Of a stretch of DNA of 64,000 nt, positions 40,985 through 51,119 are shown piece after piece; the stretch's first letter is position 1; every line of letters starts with the position of its first letter. A program made the position numbers and the translations under genes. Source of the DNA: CAYNVS01 sp964400725 (GTDB lineage Bacteria; Myxococcota_A; SURF-8; CAYNVS01); assembly GCA_964400725.1 (NCBI GenBank), contig CAYNVS010000004.1, forward strand, positions 99,790 through 163,789. Direction: 5' to 3'. Below the pieces are notes generated by a model. It was not told where the DNA came from and searched no databases. It saw only the letters and a list, made by a program, of their open reading frames with translations.

Positions 40985-43900
40985 ATGAAACGCTTTTACA
41001 AAAACTCGTCCGATTTTAAAACCTTTGTTATGGCGTTATTTTGCGCTCTGCCGTTTTTTTTCGTCGTTTCGTTTGGATGCTCTAAAAGCGGAAAAGACGA
41101 CCGTAACGCCAAAGACAAAACGGCTGCGGACGCTAAGTTTTTGGAAGATTTGAATCTCGAATTGACGATTGCGCCGGAACCGATAGAGCTTCCAGCGTCG
41201 ATCGGCGTTTCGTTCGACAGATTCATATTTGCGCGGACAGGCGCGCTTACGGCCAATTCCGTCGTTTCGATTTCGCCTCAAACGCCCGGAACTTTCAAAG
41301 CGTCCAAACGCAACGAAATAGAATTCGTTCCAGACAAGCCTTTCGAGTTCGGCAAAAAATACTCGATTTCGATTTTGCAAGTCGAAACGAAGGAAGGAAT
41401 AATAAAAAGCAAATCGGGTTCGCCCGCGGTTTTATCGTTTAAAACGCCTGAATTCAAGGCGCTCGACGCCGAGCTTCGTTATTTTGACGAAAAAAACGGC
41501 TCGCTTGAAATAAGACTTTGGTTCAGCGGCCCGTTCAACTTCTCGGAAGCCGCCAAAAAAATACGCGTTCTTTCGGCGGGCTCGGTTTTAGCCGCAAAGA
41601 CTTCCAAAAGCCCCGGCGGCTCCGCGGTTGAAATTACGGCTTTCAACGGCGCTTGGAAAAACAAAAAAACGGCGGAAGTTTCAATAGAACTCGCAAAAGG
41701 GACGCCTAGTTTCGACTATCCGGACGTCAAAGCCGCCGGTTTTAAAAAGACGATTAAAGCGTCCGTCGAAACGAAAAAAGCGGAAATATACTCCGCCTAT
41801 CTTTACGAAGGGCAAAGCGGTTTTCACGTTCGCTTCATATGCCGCGATTTTGGGGAAGACGAGGAAAAGGCGCGTTATTACTGGGATAGAAAAACTCGTC
41901 AAGAGTACCGTATAAGCCGAAAATGCCTTCCTTCGGACTCTTCGGTAAAAGCGTACATAAAAATACATCCCGAGGTTTCCAACGTTTCGGCGGCTTACGA
42001 ATACGGAGGGTTCCGCCTGACCGGCGATTTCAAGCAGGGAGAATACAAACTTACGATAGGGGCGGGAGCGAAATTTGCCGAAGGAGGGACGCTTTTCAAA
42101 TCTTTCGATTACGCCTTAGTCGTTCCGGCGCGGAAACCGGCGTTATCTTTCAACCTTAACGGCCGCTATCTTATTCGCTCCGCGCTGAAGAAGCTGCCGC
42201 TTCGTCATATGAACGTCGAGAGCGCGAAAATTTTTGTCCGCCACGTTCCCAAGGAAAACTTGGCGTTTTGGCTTGGAGCGTCTAAATACGACGAAACGAC
42301 TACGGAATTCAACTCAGATCTTATTTTAAACAAAGAAGTCGCTCTAAAAGGGAGAGTCGATAAATCCGCGGTTACGCAGCTGGATTTGTCGGAAGATATA
42401 AACCCCGATTTAAAAGGACTGATTGAAATTACCGCCGTCGCTGGAAACGCGCGCGACTCTAAGAGGCTTTTGCTTACCGACATCAACCTCGCGGCGAAGT
42501 TCGACGCGAAAAGCGGCGAGACTTACGTTTGGGCGCTGAGTTCCGAAACGAATCAGCCTATGGCCGACGTGGAAATAAAGCACGTAGTTTACAGCGGAAG
42601 GGGCGTCGGTTCGTGCGTTACAGATTACGAAGGCTTTTGCAAACTGCCGAAATTCGACGACAAGCAGGTCGATAAGTCGCGCCCGTTCGCCATTTTTGCT
42701 TCCACAGCCGACGACGCAACATACCTTCAGTATTCAGACCTCAGGGAAGAGCTTGGCTCTTTGGACGTTTCCGGTCCAAATTACGGAGAAACGAGCGCCT
42801 ATATAGCGGCGGTTTACTCTGACCGCGGGGTTTACCGTCCCGGCGAAACGGCGCATATCTCAGCCATTCTGCGCGGCAAAGATTCTCTCGCTCCAAAAGA
42901 AGGAATGCCGGTCGTTCTGCAAATAGCGGATCCTCGCGGGAACGTCGCAAAAAAAACTATTATTAAAACCGGCGAAACCGGATTGATTTCGATGGACTAC
43001 AAACTGGAAGCGTTCGCGCCCACCGGACGTTATACCGTAAACTTTTCCGCGGGCGGCGTTTCCGCCGGAACCTACGCTTTCAACGTCGAGGAGTTCGTTC
43101 CGGAGAGGATGAAAGTCGCCGCCTCATTCGACAAAGAGGAATACTACGCATCCGAAACGGCAAAGGCTGATTTTTCGGCGGTTTATTTGTTCGGAGGAAG
43201 CGCGGCGGGAAGTCCTTACGAAGTAAACTGCTTTCTGTCTCCGTTCGCCTTTTCTCCCAAAAAGAACAAATCGTATTCTTATTCCATATTTAATCCGACC
43301 GATTTGCCGCCTCAAGGCTTGAAAATAGGCGCTGTCGCGGGCGAACTCGACAGGGAAGGCAAAGGAAAGGCCGAGTGCAAAATCGACGACCTCGACGAAA
43401 AGACGCCGCAGTCTTCGCTGATTGAGGCTCTCGTCTCGGTCTTTGAATCCGGCGGAGGCAGATCTACGGTTAAAAAAACGTCGGCGAAAATGCACCCGGA
43501 AAAGTTTTACCTCGGCCTGAAAACGAACCTTAAAAGCGCCGAGAGAAACGATAAAATTATAACCGAAGGAATTATTGCAGACTGGGAAGGCGAGAAACTT
43601 CCTATTTCAATCGACGTTCAAATAGACCTGAAAAAAGTTGAAACGGAATACGGCTACTATTACTACGAAGACGAATGGGACGGCGGTTACAACTCCGGCC
43701 GCTCGAAGCGGATAACGCTAATGAAATCGATGACGGTGAAAGCCGAATCGGGAGCGTTCAAATTTGAGCTTTCGCCCGACGGGGACGCGGAAACATACAT
43801 AATCGAAGCCCGCGCCGGAAAAGCCAAAACGAGCGTCGGAGTGAAGGGGCGCGGTTATTACTATTGGGACGGCTATTACGAAGGCGGCGGCGGCGGCAAT

Positions 43901-46678
43901 AGAATTACTTCCAAACCTATGGCCGCGGCCGATATTTTAATCGAAACGGATCCGGTCGCTTACGTGGGCAAAACGCTTAAGGCGTCTTTCGACGCGCCAT
44001 ACCCCGGCAGGGTTCTTATGACGGCCGAAACCAACGAGATAATCGCCGCGAAATGGATTACGGTAAAGACGGCGGGGAAGGTTGAATGGACGGTAATACC
44101 TACCGAGTTTGCGCCGAACGTTTATATAAGCGCGCTTTTTCTCAAAGATCCGCGGGCTGAGTCGTCTAAGGCGCATCTGCCGGAGAGGGCGATAGGAGTC
44201 GCCTCGGTTAAGGTCGATCCATCGCAGTACAAGCTCGCCTTCGAGGTCAAGGCGCCAAAGGAAATCAATTCCAATTCGCGGCTGGACGTAACGCTGGACT
44301 TCGGCGGCGCGCTAAACGGCAAAACCGAGGCGACCGTAGCTTTGGTTGACGAAGGGATACTTTCTCTGACTAGCTTTAAAACCCCCGATCCGCTTTCGCA
44401 GATATTCCAAAAGCGCGCTTTGGGCGTAATCACTTACGACACGGTAGGCTGGAACGTCGGACTGCCGCAGTCGGTCGGCGGCCCTATGGGCGGCGGCGAA
44501 GGCGGCGGCGAAGGAATGCGCCCCGGCGTAAAGCCGGTCGCGCTCTTCAAAGGACCTTTGGAAGTTCCGAAAAACGGAAAACTCGTCGTATCCTTCAACG
44601 TTCCGCAGTACCGCGGAAAACTGCGCGTTATGGCCGTAGCGGTTGACTCTAAGAAAAGCGGAAGCGGAAGCGCCGAAACGGTCGTATCCGATCCGATAGT
44701 CGTGCAGTCAACGTTTCCTCGATTTTTGCTGGCCGGAGACGAGGCGGTCGTGCCGGCAGCGGTTACCAACATGACGGGGAAGAACGATAATTTCAACGTC
44801 TCAATCTCTTTCGAGCCGATAAAAACTTTCGGAGCCGTTTCTTACGAAGGCGCTGAAAAGTCGGCGATGATTGAATTGGTAGGGACGACGCGCAAAACTT
44901 TATCGCTGGCTGGCGGCGCGGCTGGAAGGGCGCTGTTTAAAGTAAAAGCTCTGATGGAATCCGGCGCGGTCGCTTTTAAAATAACGGCCAAGGGAGGCGG
45001 ATTTACTTCCGAGGAAACGGTCGAAGTTCCGCTGGAATCTACGAACCCGAAGTCGTCGGTCTCTTTCGGCATGACGCTCTCCGAAGGGAAGACCGATTTG
45101 ACTAAATACCTGCCTCGATTCGTAAAAGGAACGGGCAGATCGTCGTTTTGGGTAACCAATAACCCTTACGGCGAGGCTTTTAAGCATCTTTCCTATTTGC
45201 TGCAATACCCATACGGCTGCATAGAGCAGACGACCAGCTCGACGCGTCCGCTTCTTTACGCGCAAAACGTAATAGGCGGCGTCGATTCGGCTCTTTTGCA
45301 AAAAGGCGCGGGCGTTTTAGAAGAAATGGTCGCCGCGGGAATAGCCAGAGTTCTAAGCATGCAGACTCCGTCGGGAGGGTTTTCCTATTGGCCGGGCGGA
45401 CAAAACCCGACATACTACGCGACCGCCTACGGAACGCAGCTGTTAATTGAAGCGCAAAAGGCCGGTTACTCGGTCGCTAAAGAAAGATTGGACGACGCCG
45501 TTAATTTTATTGAGCGGCAGCTAGCGAACTCGCCGGAAGAGCGCGGGGACGATTATTACTACGATTACTTGGACGCCTCGACCGAGGCTTACATGCACTA
45601 CATTTTGGCTTTGTACGGCAAAGGTCAGAAGGAAAAAATAAAAAATCTTCTTCTCAATTCGGAATATAAAAAGCGCGATTTCGAAGGCGAACGAAAATAT
45701 CTGCTCGCCGCCGCGCTTTATCTTTCGGGAGATAAAACGGTCGAAGCCGATCTCAAACGCCTCGATTCGTCGCCAATTTCCGACAAGCGCCTTAACTATT
45801 GGTCGTACTTTACCGATATGAGAGCGCGATCGGTCATGCTTTCCGTCTTCGTCGATTTGTTCGGCGCCGATCCGGCCGGAAAACCGCTTGCGGACGCGCT
45901 TGCCGAGGCTTTGACCGACAAAAAACGCGGCTCCTATTACTGGAATACGAACGAACTCGGCTGGGCGATGGTCGGATTGGGCAAATGGACGAAAGCGGCG
46001 GGCGTCAAAGAGTTCAAAGACGTTAAACTTATCGCCGACGGCCGCGAAATAAAACAGACGGACGCAATGCTTAAGTCCGGCGCCGCCTCTTTAGGCTTTA
46101 CGCTTGAACGCGCAAACGAGTACGCCAAACTGGAGATTGTCGCGCCAAAACTCGAATCCAAAGCCAAGCCGCTGCTGATTATAAATTCAGAAGGAATTTT
46201 AGCGGGAGAGTCTTACCCGGTCGGCGGGCGCGGGCTGAAAGTCGAGCGGAAGTACAAACCGCCCGACGACAAGGCTTTGAACGCGATAAATTTGGGCGAT
46301 TTGATTTATTGCGAACTCGAAATTACGAACCTGACGAACTCTCCCATTCACAACGTAGTTCTGCTGGACCGCTTTCCTTCGGCGTTCGAGATTGAAAACC
46401 CGAGGCTCAACCGCGGCTACGCAGCCGACCAGCAGGGCGAAACGCTTTGGCGGCTCGATTACATGAACGCGCGCGACGACCGAATAGAGCTTTTCGGTTC
46501 GCTTAAGCCGAAAGAGACGCGGACGTACGTTTACGTTATGCGGGCGGTTTCGTCCGGCAAATTCATGTTTCCGCCGATAGAGGCGCAGGCGATGTACGAC
46601 TCGACGATATGGGCGCGAGAGCGCAAAGAGACCGCGGCGATTATTGTGAAAGGGCCGTGGGATAAGGGCGTAGATTGA
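40985..46678 (+). CDS. Alpha-2-macroglobulin family lipoprotein with thioester site
   Basis: I take ATG 40985, which has GGAGG six bases upstream and gives a 1897-residue protein. It starts with a lipoprotein signal (MALFCALPFFFVVSFGC near residue 16-32). It has the domains of bacterial alpha-2-macroglobulins: MG-type beta domains in the N-terminal half (YSDRGVYRPGETAHISAILR near residue 615), a bait-like middle, and the thioester motif PYGCIEQTTSS with cysteine at 1412. An alpha-alpha domain follows to about 1700. Such proteins trap proteases in the periplasm; many are encoded next to penicillin-binding protein 1C, but the next gene here is hemW. The C-terminus has an additional domain (NLTNSPIHNVVLLDRFPSAF). 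Confidence 0.93.
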   Translation: MKRFYKNSSDFKTFVMALFCALPFFFVVSFGCSKSGKDDRNAKDKTAADAKFLEDLNLELTIAPEPIELPASIGVSFDRFIFARTGALTANSVVSISPQTPGTFKASKRNEIEFVPDKPFEFGKKYSISILQVETKEGIIKSKSGSPAVLSFKTPEFKALDAELRYFDEKNGSLEIRLWFSGPFNFSEAAKKIRVLSAGSVLAAKTSKSPGGSAVEITAFNGAWKNKKTAEVSIELAKGTPSFDYPDVKAAGFKKTIKASVETKKAEIYSAYLYEGQSGFHVRFICRDFGEDEEKARYYWDRKTRQEYRISRKCLPSDSSVKAYIKIHPEVSNVSAAYEYGGFRLTGDFKQGEYKLTIGAGAKFAEGGTLFKSFDYALVVPARKPALSFNLNGRYLIRSALKKLPLRHMNVESAKIFVRHVPKENLAFWLGASKYDETTTEFNSDLILNKEVALKGRVDKSAVTQLDLSEDINPDLKGLIEITAVAGNARDSKRLLLTDINLAAKFDAKSGETYVWALSSETNQPMADVEIKHVVYSGRGVGSCVTDYEGFCKLPKFDDKQVDKSRPFAIFASTADDATYLQYSDLREELGSLDVSGPNYGETSAYIAAVYSDRGVYRPGETAHISAILRGKDSLAPKEGMPVVLQIADPRGNVAKKTIIKTGETGLISMDYKLEAFAPTGRYTVNFSAGGVSAGTYAFNVEEFVPERMKVAASFDKEEYYASETAKADFSAVYLFGGSAAGSPYEVNCFLSPFAFSPKKNKSYSYSIFNPTDLPPQGLKIGAVAGELDREGKGKAECKIDDLDEKTPQSSLIEALVSVFESGGGRSTVKKTSAKMHPEKFYLGLKTNLKSAERNDKIITEGIIADWEGEKLPISIDVQIDLKKVETEYGYYYYEDEWDGGYNSGRSKRITLMKSMTVKAESGAFKFELSPDGDAETYIIEARAGKAKTSVGVKGRGYYYWDGYYEGGGGGNRITSKPMAAADILIETDPVAYVGKTLKASFDAPYPGRVLMTAETNEIIAAKWITVKTAGKVEWTVIPTEFAPNVYISALFLKDPRAESSKAHLPERAIGVASVKVDPSQYKLAFEVKAPKEINSNSRLDVTLDFGGALNGKTEATVALVDEGILSLTSFKTPDPLSQIFQKRALGVITYDTVGWNVGLPQSVGGPMGGGEGGGEGMRPGVKPVALFKGPLEVPKNGKLVVSFNVPQYRGKLRVMAVAVDSKKSGSGSAETVVSDPIVVQSTFPRFLLAGDEAVVPAAVTNMTGKNDNFNVSISFEPIKTFGAVSYEGAEKSAMIELVGTTRKTLSLAGGAAGRALFKVKALMESGAVAFKITAKGGGFTSEETVEVPLESTNPKSSVSFGMTLSEGKTDLTKYLPRFVKGTGRSSFWVTNNPYGEAFKHLSYLLQYPYGCIEQTTSSTRPLLYAQNVIGGVDSALLQKGAGVLEEMVAAGIARVLSMQTPSGGFSYWPGGQNPTYYATAYGTQLLIEAQKAGYSVAKERLDDAVNFIERQLANSPEERGDDYYYDYLDASTEAYMHYILALYGKGQKEKIKNLLLNSEYKKRDFEGERKYLLAAALYLSGDKTVEADLKRLDSSPISDKRLNYWSYFTDMRARSVMLSVFVDLFGADPAGKPLADALAEALTDKKRGSYYWNTNELGWAMVGLGKWTKAAGVKEFKDVKLIADGREIKQTDAMLKSGAASLGFTLERANEYAKLEIVAPKLESKAKPLLIINSEGILAGESYPVGGRGLKVERKYKPPDDKALNAINLGDLIYCELEITNLTNSPIHNVVLLDRFPSAFEIENPRLNRGYAADQQGETLWRLDYMNARDDRIELFGSLKPKETRTYVYVMRAVSSGKFMFPPIEAQAMYDSTIWARERKETAAIIVKGPWDKGVD

Positions 46679-47880
46679 GCGGCGGCGGCTTGACCAGCGG
46701 GCTAAGAGCGGCGGGTCTTTACGTTCATTTTCCGTTCTGCGAGCGCAAGTGCCCATATTGCGATTTTTACAGCGAAACGGCGGACGAGGCGGCGGTTGCG
46801 CGCTTTTCCGAGGCTCTTGCCGCCGAGGCGCGGTTTGCGGCAGCGCGGTTCGCTGCGGACGATATAAGACCCCGCTTGGCGACGGTTTATATCGGAGGAG
46901 GCACTCCCTCGATTTGGGACGAGAGTCTTTTGGCGGGAGCTATGCGCGAAATAAAAACGATTTTCGACGCCGCGTCCGCGTCCGAGATAACGATAGAGGC
47001 GAACCCGCGCTCCTTCGACGAACGAAAGCTCGCCGCATGGCTCGCGGCGGGAATCAACCGGATAAGCCTCGGCGTTCAATCGCTTGACGAAGGCGCGCTG
47101 AAATTTTTAGGCAGGATTCACGACGCGAGGGAAGCGGAAAGAGCTTTGAGCGCGTTGGCGGAAAGCGGCGTAAATTTCGGCGCGGACGTAATTTACGGCT
47201 TCAAAGGAGACTCGCCTGACCGCGTAAAAAAGGACGTCGAAAAAATCGCGTCGCACAACCCGTCTCACATAAGCGCGTACGAGCTTACCGTGCACGAGGG
47301 AACGAGCTTTTATCGAATGCTTGAGGCGGGACGCTCTCCCTGCGCGGAGGAAGACGAAACCGCCGAAATCGCCGCGGCTCTCTTTAACGCCTTGGCCGCC
47401 GCCGGCTACGAAAGATACGAAGTTTCCAACTTCGCCAGAAATAAAGCCGCGTCGCGGCATAACTGTGGATACTGGTCGGGCGCGCCGTATTTCGGTTTGG
47501 GGCCGTCGGCGCATTCTTATTTTTACGACGAAAAATCAAAGACGGGGCTGCGAAGGCGCAACGTCGCCGACTCGGACGCTTATTGCGACGCCGTTCTTTC
47601 GGGGCGCGACCCTGCGGAAGAAGAAGAGAAACTGTCGCGGCGCGAGCTGCTGAAAGAGCGCGTAATGCTTGGATTGAGAACCAAGAGCGGCTTCGACGTC
47701 CGCGAAGTATGCGCCTACTGCGGAGTTGACGAAGAATTTTTCTTCGCCCGCTTCGGGGGGCTTATCGGCGCGCTCGAAGAGGCCGGGCTTTGCCGCTTTG
47801 AGCAAGGGCGAATCGCTCCGACGGATAAAGGGCTCGATTTTGCGGACTACTGCGCGGCTCGTTTTTTTGAAAAGATTTAA
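46675..47880 (+). CDS. hemW: Radical SAM heme chaperone HemW (coproporphyrinogen oxidase-like)
   Basis: The start is TTG 46675, overlapping the TGA of the previous gene; another TTG lies five codons downstream. The 401-residue protein has GLYVHFPFCERKCPYCDFYS with the C-x3-C-x2-C cluster motif and an extra Cys absent, then YIGGGTPSIWDE, EANPRSFDERKL and GINRISLGVQSLDEGALKFL, all HemW/HemN family. It lacks the longer N-terminus of the true HemN oxidase, so a heme-chaperone role is preferred. A HemN C-terminal domain is present (RELLKERVMLGLRTKSGFDV). It probably follows from readthrough of the upstream gene. Confidence 0.9.
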   Translation: MSGGGLTSGLRAAGLYVHFPFCERKCPYCDFYSETADEAAVARFSEALAAEARFAAARFAADDIRPRLATVYIGGGTPSIWDESLLAGAMREIKTIFDAASASEITIEANPRSFDERKLAAWLAAGINRISLGVQSLDEGALKFLGRIHDAREAERALSALAESGVNFGADVIYGFKGDSPDRVKKDVEKIASHNPSHISAYELTVHEGTSFYRMLEAGRSPCAEEDETAEIAAALFNALAAAGYERYEVSNFARNKAASRHNCGYWSGAPYFGLGPSAHSYFYDEKSKTGLRRRNVADSDAYCDAVLSGRDPAEEEEKLSRRELLKERVMLGLRTKSGFDVREVCAYCGVDEEFFFARFGGLIGALEEAGLCRFEQGRIAPTDKGLDFADYCAARFFEKI

Positions 47881-47914
47881 ACGCGATTTTTTGTTTTAAT
47901 TACGCGGGCGCGAC

Positions 47915-50900
47915 TTAGTAAGCCGACCATGGTTTAGTCTGCAGTCGTTTATCGGCTCCGCACTCCAGCGCTTTTATTATCGCTTTGGCCAGCTGAATGT
48001 TGGTTATCAGCGGCGCGCCTCTGTCAACGGCGGTTCTGCGGATAGCAAAGCCGTCTATCCGCTCCGATTCGTTGCCGCCTTTGGGAATATTGACGACCAT
48101 ATCCACGTCCCGATTGACGATTACGTCGATGGTTGAAGGGCTTTTATTCTCCGACAGCTTGAAAACGGTCTTGCATTGGCGCCCAGCCTCGCGCAGAGCC
48201 TTGGCCGTTCCCGGCGTAGCGTAAACGTCGAGACCTAAATCGTAGAGAGCCTTGACCAAATCGGCGAAATCTTTTTTTTCTCGGTCGGGACCGACGGCGA
48301 CGAGGACCCCTTTTTGGGGAATTTTAAATCCAGTTGAGAGCAGCGATTTAAGCAGAGCCTCGTGCAGGTCGTCGCCGAAACAAGCCGCTTCGCCCGTGCT
48401 GGCCATTTCGACGCCCAAAGTGGGGTCGGCGCCCGGAAGCCGCAGAAACGAAAATTGCGCCGCCTTAACCGCCACGTAATCGAGATCTAGCGCGCGGTTT
48501 TCCCCGGGCTCTACGCGCTCGCCGAGCATTATTTTCGTCGCCAGTTTGACGTAATTTACTTTCGTCGTCTTCGAGACGAAAGGAAGACTGCGCGACGCCC
48601 TTAGGTTGCACTCTATTACCTTTATATGGTTGTCGCGCGCTAGAAACTGAATGTTGAACGGCCCCGATATTCGCAGCTTTTCGGCCAAAAGTTTGGCGAC
48701 GGCTTTTATTCTTCTGACCGTTTCTAGGTAAAGACGCTGCGGCGGCAGAACGAGCGTCGCGTCGCCCGAATGCACTCCTGCGTTCTCCACATGTTCGGAA
48801 ATCGCCCACGCGGCGATTTTGCCGTCGTCCGCAACCGCGTCGATTTCAATCTCTTTCGCGCCCGTTTCGTAACGGCTTATCACTACGGGGTAATCCGGCG
48901 ACACGAGCGCCGCGCGCGCCAAAAAGTTTCGCAGCTGCGTTTCGTCGTTCACCACGCGCATGGCCGCTCCCGAAAGCACGTAGCTTGGACGCACTAAGGC
49001 GGGATAGCCTATTTTCTCCCGAGCGAGCGCCAAATCGCCTTCCCCTTTGTATTCCATCCATACGGGCTGGTCTATGCCCGCGGCGTCGCACAGCGACGAA
49101 AATTTGTGCCTGTCCTCGGCGGCGTCAATCATTTCGGCCTGCGTTCCTAAAATTTTTACGCCGTTTTTTGCGAGTTTCATCGCGAGATTGTTCGGAGCCT
49201 GTCCGCCGACCGATATTATTACGCCCCAAGGTTTTTCGATTTCGACGATTTCGAGAACCGTTTCCAGCGATATTTCGTCGAAAATGAGTTTGTCGCAGAC
49301 GTCGTAATCGGTCGAAACCGTTTCGGGATTGCAGTTTAGGAGAACGACGTCGAAGCCGAGCTCTTTGGCCGTTTGCACGGCGTTGACGCAGCACCAGTCG
49401 AATTCTACGGAGCTTCCGATGCGGTAAACTCCGCTGCCTAATATAAGAACCTTCTTATCCTTTCCGTCTATCGCCTCGTCGATCGTTCCGTCGTAAGATA
49501 AATACAGGTAGTTCGTCTGCGCCGCATACTCGGCCGCAAGCGTGTCTATTTGCCTTCTAACCGGGCGGACGCCGAACTCCCGTCTCAATCCGCGGACTTC
49601 GTCGGCGGTTTTGCCCGCTATTCCGGCTATTTGCGCGTCGCTGAAGCCGGTTTTTTTTAACTCAAGCAGAAACTCTTTGTCCAGAGGCCACGGCGACGCC
49701 TCGATTTTTCTTTCCAAATCTACGACGCGTTTTATTTGCGAAACAAACCAGCGGTCTATGCGAGACAACTCGCAGATTTCTTTTTCATCGAATCCTCGGC
49801 GCAAAGCGTTGGCGATTGCGAAAATTCTGTAAGGATTGGCCACGCTGATCGCCTCGCGCAAATCGACCGAGCGCATCGCGTCGCCTTCAAGCCCCTCTAC
49901 GCCGATGGAAACCATTCTAAGCGCTTTTTGCAGAGCCTCCGCAAAGTCGCGGCCTATTCCCATCGCTTCGCCGACCGATTTCATCGACGAGCCGATGGTC
50001 GTTTCGACGCCGGAAAATTTTTCCAAATCCCAGCGCGGGACTTTTACGACGCAGTAGTCGAGCGCGGGCTCGAAAAAGGCGCTTGTTTTGCGCGTTATCT
50101 CGTTAGGAAGCTCCGTCAAGGAGAAGCCGAGAGCCAGCTTCGCCGCAACGTACGCGAGCGGGTAGCCGGTCGCCTTGCTTGCCAGCGCCGACGAGCGCGA
50201 GAGCCTTGCGTTTACTTCTATTACCCGGTAATCTTCGCTTTGGGGATCGAGCGCGTACTGTATGTTGCACTCGCCGATTATGCCCAGATGCCTGATGGTT
50301 TTCAGCGCGATTTCGCGCAGCATGTAGTATTCGGCGTTATTAAGAGTCTGCGACGGCGCCACGACTATGCTGTCGCCGGTGTGGACGCCGAGCGGGTCGA
50401 GGTTCTCCATGTTGCACACGGTAATGCAGGCTCCGCCCGCGTCCGCCACAACTTCGTATTCTATTTCCTTCCAGCCTTCGAGGCTTTCCTCGACTAAAAT
50501 TTGGCTTACCTGCGAAAAAAGATTCGGCAGAATTTTTTCAAGCTGTTCTTCCGTCTTGACTATCGACGATCCTAGACCGCCCAGCGCGAAAGCTCCGCGC
50601 AAAATAACCGGCAGACCTATTTCCTTGACGGCGTCCCTTACTTCGCCGGGGGAGCAGGCCGCTTTAGAGCGCGCGATTTTAACGCCTATTTCGAGCATTT
50701 TTTTAGCGAAAAGCTCGCGGTCTTCGGTGTTTCGCACCGCTTCTATCGGCGTTCCGTAAACCTTTACGCCGTTGCGCTCCAGCGCGCCTCGGTCGTAAAG
50801 AGCCAATCCTGCGTTTAAAGCGGTTTGTCCTCCGAAAGCTATCATTATGCCGTCGGTTTTCTCTTTTTTGATGATTTCTTCGGCGGTATCGGCGTTTACC

Positions 50901-51109
50901 GGCAGAAAATAAATCTCGTCGGCCATCCCTTCGGACGTCTGAACCGTCGCCACGTTCGGGTTAAGCAGAACGACTTTGACGCCTTCTTCTTTCAACGCTT
51001 TTATGGCCTGCGATCCGGAGTAGTCAAACTCGCCAGCTTCGCCGATTTTAAGCGCGCCGGAGCCTAACAACAGAACTTTTTTCGGCTTGTTTAACCTGTT
51101 TAAAAACAT
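47915..51109 (-). CDS. carB: Carbamoyl-phosphate synthase, large subunit
   Basis: The 1064-residue protein has two ATP-grasp halves. The first starts KKVLLLGSGALKIGEAGEFD, then SGSQAIKALKEEG, and includes VILRGAFALGGLGSS and NVNARLSRSSALASKATGYP-like residues. The second begins KKVLILGSGVYRIGSSVEFD and includes LVRPSYVLSGAAMRVVND. The last 130 residues are the MGS-type allosteric domain (GDRG-type fold, with ITNIQLAKAIIKAL). It makes carbamoyl phosphate from bicarbonate, ATP and ammonia supplied by CarA for pyrimidines and arginine. The stop lies near 47915 and carA is 10 bases upstream. Confidence 0.96.
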   Translation of the reverse strand: MFLNRLNKPKKVLLLGSGALKIGEAGEFDYSGSQAIKALKEEGVKVVLLNPNVATVQTSEGMADEIYFLPVNADTAEEIIKKEKTDGIMIAFGGQTALNAGLALYDRGALERNGVKVYGTPIEAVRNTEDRELFAKKMLEIGVKIARSKAACSPGEVRDAVKEIGLPVILRGAFALGGLGSSIVKTEEQLEKILPNLFSQVSQILVEESLEGWKEIEYEVVADAGGACITVCNMENLDPLGVHTGDSIVVAPSQTLNNAEYYMLREIALKTIRHLGIIGECNIQYALDPQSEDYRVIEVNARLSRSSALASKATGYPLAYVAAKLALGFSLTELPNEITRKTSAFFEPALDYCVVKVPRWDLEKFSGVETTIGSSMKSVGEAMGIGRDFAEALQKALRMVSIGVEGLEGDAMRSVDLREAISVANPYRIFAIANALRRGFDEKEICELSRIDRWFVSQIKRVVDLERKIEASPWPLDKEFLLELKKTGFSDAQIAGIAGKTADEVRGLRREFGVRPVRRQIDTLAAEYAAQTNYLYLSYDGTIDEAIDGKDKKVLILGSGVYRIGSSVEFDWCCVNAVQTAKELGFDVVLLNCNPETVSTDYDVCDKLIFDEISLETVLEIVEIEKPWGVIISVGGQAPNNLAMKLAKNGVKILGTQAEMIDAAEDRHKFSSLCDAAGIDQPVWMEYKGEGDLALAREKIGYPALVRPSYVLSGAAMRVVNDETQLRNFLARAALVSPDYPVVISRYETGAKEIEIDAVADDGKIAAWAISEHVENAGVHSGDATLVLPPQRLYLETVRRIKAVAKLLAEKLRISGPFNIQFLARDNHIKVIECNLRASRSLPFVSKTTKVNYVKLATKIMLGERVEPGENRALDLDYVAVKAAQFSFLRLPGADPTLGVEMASTGEAACFGDDLHEALLKSLLSTGFKIPQKGVLVAVGPDREKKDFADLVKALYDLGLDVYATPGTAKALREAGRQCKTVFKLSENKSPSTIDVIVNRDVDMVVNIPKGGNESERIDGFAIRRTAVDRGAPLITNIQLAKAIIKALECGADKRLQTKPWSAY

Positions 51110-51119
51110 TTTCGCCGCC

